Below, piece by piece: positions 63,175 through 64,000 of a stretch of 64,000 nt of DNA. Numbering within the stretch: position 1 is the first letter of the stretch; each line of letters starts with the position of its first letter. This DNA is from Campylobacter gracilis (GTDB lineage Bacteria; Campylobacterota; Campylobacteria; Campylobacterales; Campylobacteraceae), in contig NZ_CP012196.1 of the NCBI RefSeq assembly GCF_001190745.1, forward strand, positions 248,001 through 312,000. The letters run 5' to 3'. The notes beneath the pieces were generated by a model. That model was not told where the DNA came from. It did not search any database and was given only the letters and a program-made list of their open reading frames with translations. A program made the position numbers and the translations under genes.

Positions 63175-64000
63175 TACGGACGAGCAGGCGGAACAAACCG
63201 AGAAGCCGGAGCAAACACAGCAGCCAAAAAGCAGCGATCTAGATAAATTAAAATCTATGGATCTGATCGAGATAGCGCGTACGACGCGCATCGACGCGCA
63301 AAATTTAGAATACATCATAAACAAAGACTTTGAGAAGCTGGCAAATTTTAATGTTAGGGGCTATATTAAAATTTTAGAGCGCGAGTTCGGGCTGGATCTA
63401 TCAGACTGGCTTAGCGAGTTTGAGAGCGCCAAAGCGAGCTTTGCGCCCGTTAAAAAGGCCAAAGTCGAGCAGGTTTATGGTCAAAGGGTCAGCCCTAACA
63501 AAAGCGGCAGCGGTTGGCTTTTATGGCTGCTTGCGATGGTGCTAATCATAGGCGCAATCTTTTATTTCGGACTTTATAAAAGCTTCGGCGAGTTTTTGGG
63601 CTCGCTTTTATGGGAGCAAAACAAAACCACCTACTCGGACGCCCCGATTGTAAACAATACTCAAAAAAAGCTTGAAAACATCGGTATCGACGTCGTTTCG
63701 CACAACGCTACAGATGAAAAATTCGCATTAAAGTCAGATGCCAATGCAGCCGCTGTTGCGGATGAAAATTTAAGCTCGCTTAATGCGCTGGACCGCTCTA
63801 TCAGGATCGAACGCGCGAGCATTAAGACTGAGGAAAATTCTACCGACGAAAACGCCACGCAAAGCGCGCCCGCACCCAGCAAAGACATCGTGCTTAGCCC
63901 GCGCGGCAAGATGTGGATTGGCATCATTGATTTAAAAAGCGGCAAGAAGCGTGAGATGGTCATAAATGCCCCTTACGTCGTCGCTTCGCAAGGAGATGAG
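63146..64000 (+). CDS. HTH and membrane-segment protein (Cj0152-like), 5' part
   Basis: 285 codons open to the right edge. The Met at 63146 starts inside the rlmB end. An acidic, Gln/Glu-rich start is followed by an N-terminal HTH-like helical domain (DLIEIARTTRIDAQNLEYIIN ...), one membrane segment (WLLWLLAMVLIIGAIFYFGLY, about residues 120-140) and a periplasmic part. The plan is that of RodZ. By recollection C. jejuni has an unnamed membrane protein at this place. The C-terminus is missing. Confidence 0.75.
   Translation, partial: MEEIKEKLNNTDEQAEQTEKPEQTQQPKSSDLDKLKSMDLIEIARTTRIDAQNLEYIINKDFEKLANFNVRGYIKILEREFGLDLSDWLSEFESAKASFAPVKKAKVEQVYGQRVSPNKSGSGWLLWLLAMVLIIGAIFYFGLYKSFGEFLGSLLWEQNKTTYSDAPIVNNTQKKLENIGIDVVSHNATDEKFALKSDANAAAVADENLSSLNALDRSIRIERASIKTEENSTDENATQSAPAPSKDIVLSPRGKMWIGIIDLKSGKKREMVINAPYVVASQGDE

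Noticed and set aside
1-64000. tRNA, rRNA, insertion sequence, integrase or phage genes
   Set aside because: I looked in the gaps for tRNA T-loop and acceptor patterns, terminal inverted repeats and transposase motifs and saw none. A covariance search would be needed to exclude a tRNA formally.

Overview
The window is a chromosomal segment of a Campylobacter-type epsilonproteobacterium (Campylobacterota). The evidence is gene content and order: nuoA-N with two small proteins in place of NuoE and NuoF; fabZ-lpxA-clpX-mreB-mreC-carB; the SurA-like gene / gltX / malic enzyme / mqnA block; and moaA-queE-queD...rsmE-rpmE-rsmI-rlmB. All of these match the arrangement I recall from C. jejuni. GC content looks much higher than in C. 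jejuni, and AAATTT/GAATTT words are very abundant. This fits one of the higher-GC Campylobacter species (C. gracilis / C. rectus / C. showae type). The species is a guess.

Layout. 1-4.9 kb: tail of a zinc metallopeptidase gene, a VOC-fold protein, a peroxiredoxin, a quinone-reductase-like flavoprotein, a two-domain Mop (molybdate-binding) protein, and gene-poor DNA with at least one gene relic. 4.9-11.5 kb, minus strand: DUF488, purF, a HepT/MntA toxin-antitoxin pair, dapB and a very long AsmA/DUF748 protein. 11.5-20.2 kb, plus strand: queH, then fabZ-lpxA-clpX-mreB-mreC-carB. 20.2-22.3 kb: accessory DNA with an orphan double-CxxC protein and a split gene. 22.4-30 kb: SurA-like chaperone (minus), gltX-maeB-pncB-MliC-like lipoprotein, terminator, mqnA-gdhA. 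30.4-34.4 kb: DUF4197 protein, then an AT-richer minus-strand island of short unknown genes that includes a clear Imm53 immunity gene. 34.5-38.8 kb, minus strand: HemN-like radical SAM protein, azlDC and a PiT phosphate transporter. 38.9-53.7 kb: the complete complex I operon. 53.7-64 kb: unknown protein, miaA (minus), a menaquinone-type prenyltransferase, moaA-queE-queD, rsmE, rpmE, rsmI, rlmB and the start of an HTH membrane protein.

Functional links. Complex I passes electrons to menaquinone, and two genes here (mqnA and the UbiA-family prenyltransferase) belong to the futalosine route to menaquinone. QueD, QueE and QueH are three steps of queuosine synthesis. FabZ and LpxA share the 3-hydroxyacyl-ACP pool for lipid A, and MreB/MreC shape the cell wall.

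Most unusual feature. Several otherwise conserved proteins (NuoI, NuoG, NuoN, QueE and, more mildly, a small membrane protein and the DUF748 protein) carry in-frame low-complexity segments rich in Asn/Ser/Ala/Glu. The DNA coding for the main ones is densely packed with the hexamer RAATTY (AAATTC, GAATTC, AAATTT). To my knowledge RAATTY is the methylated motif that marks DNA for uptake in C. jejuni. The same words fill several intergenic gaps, often as the 14-bp palindrome AAATTTTAAAATTT.
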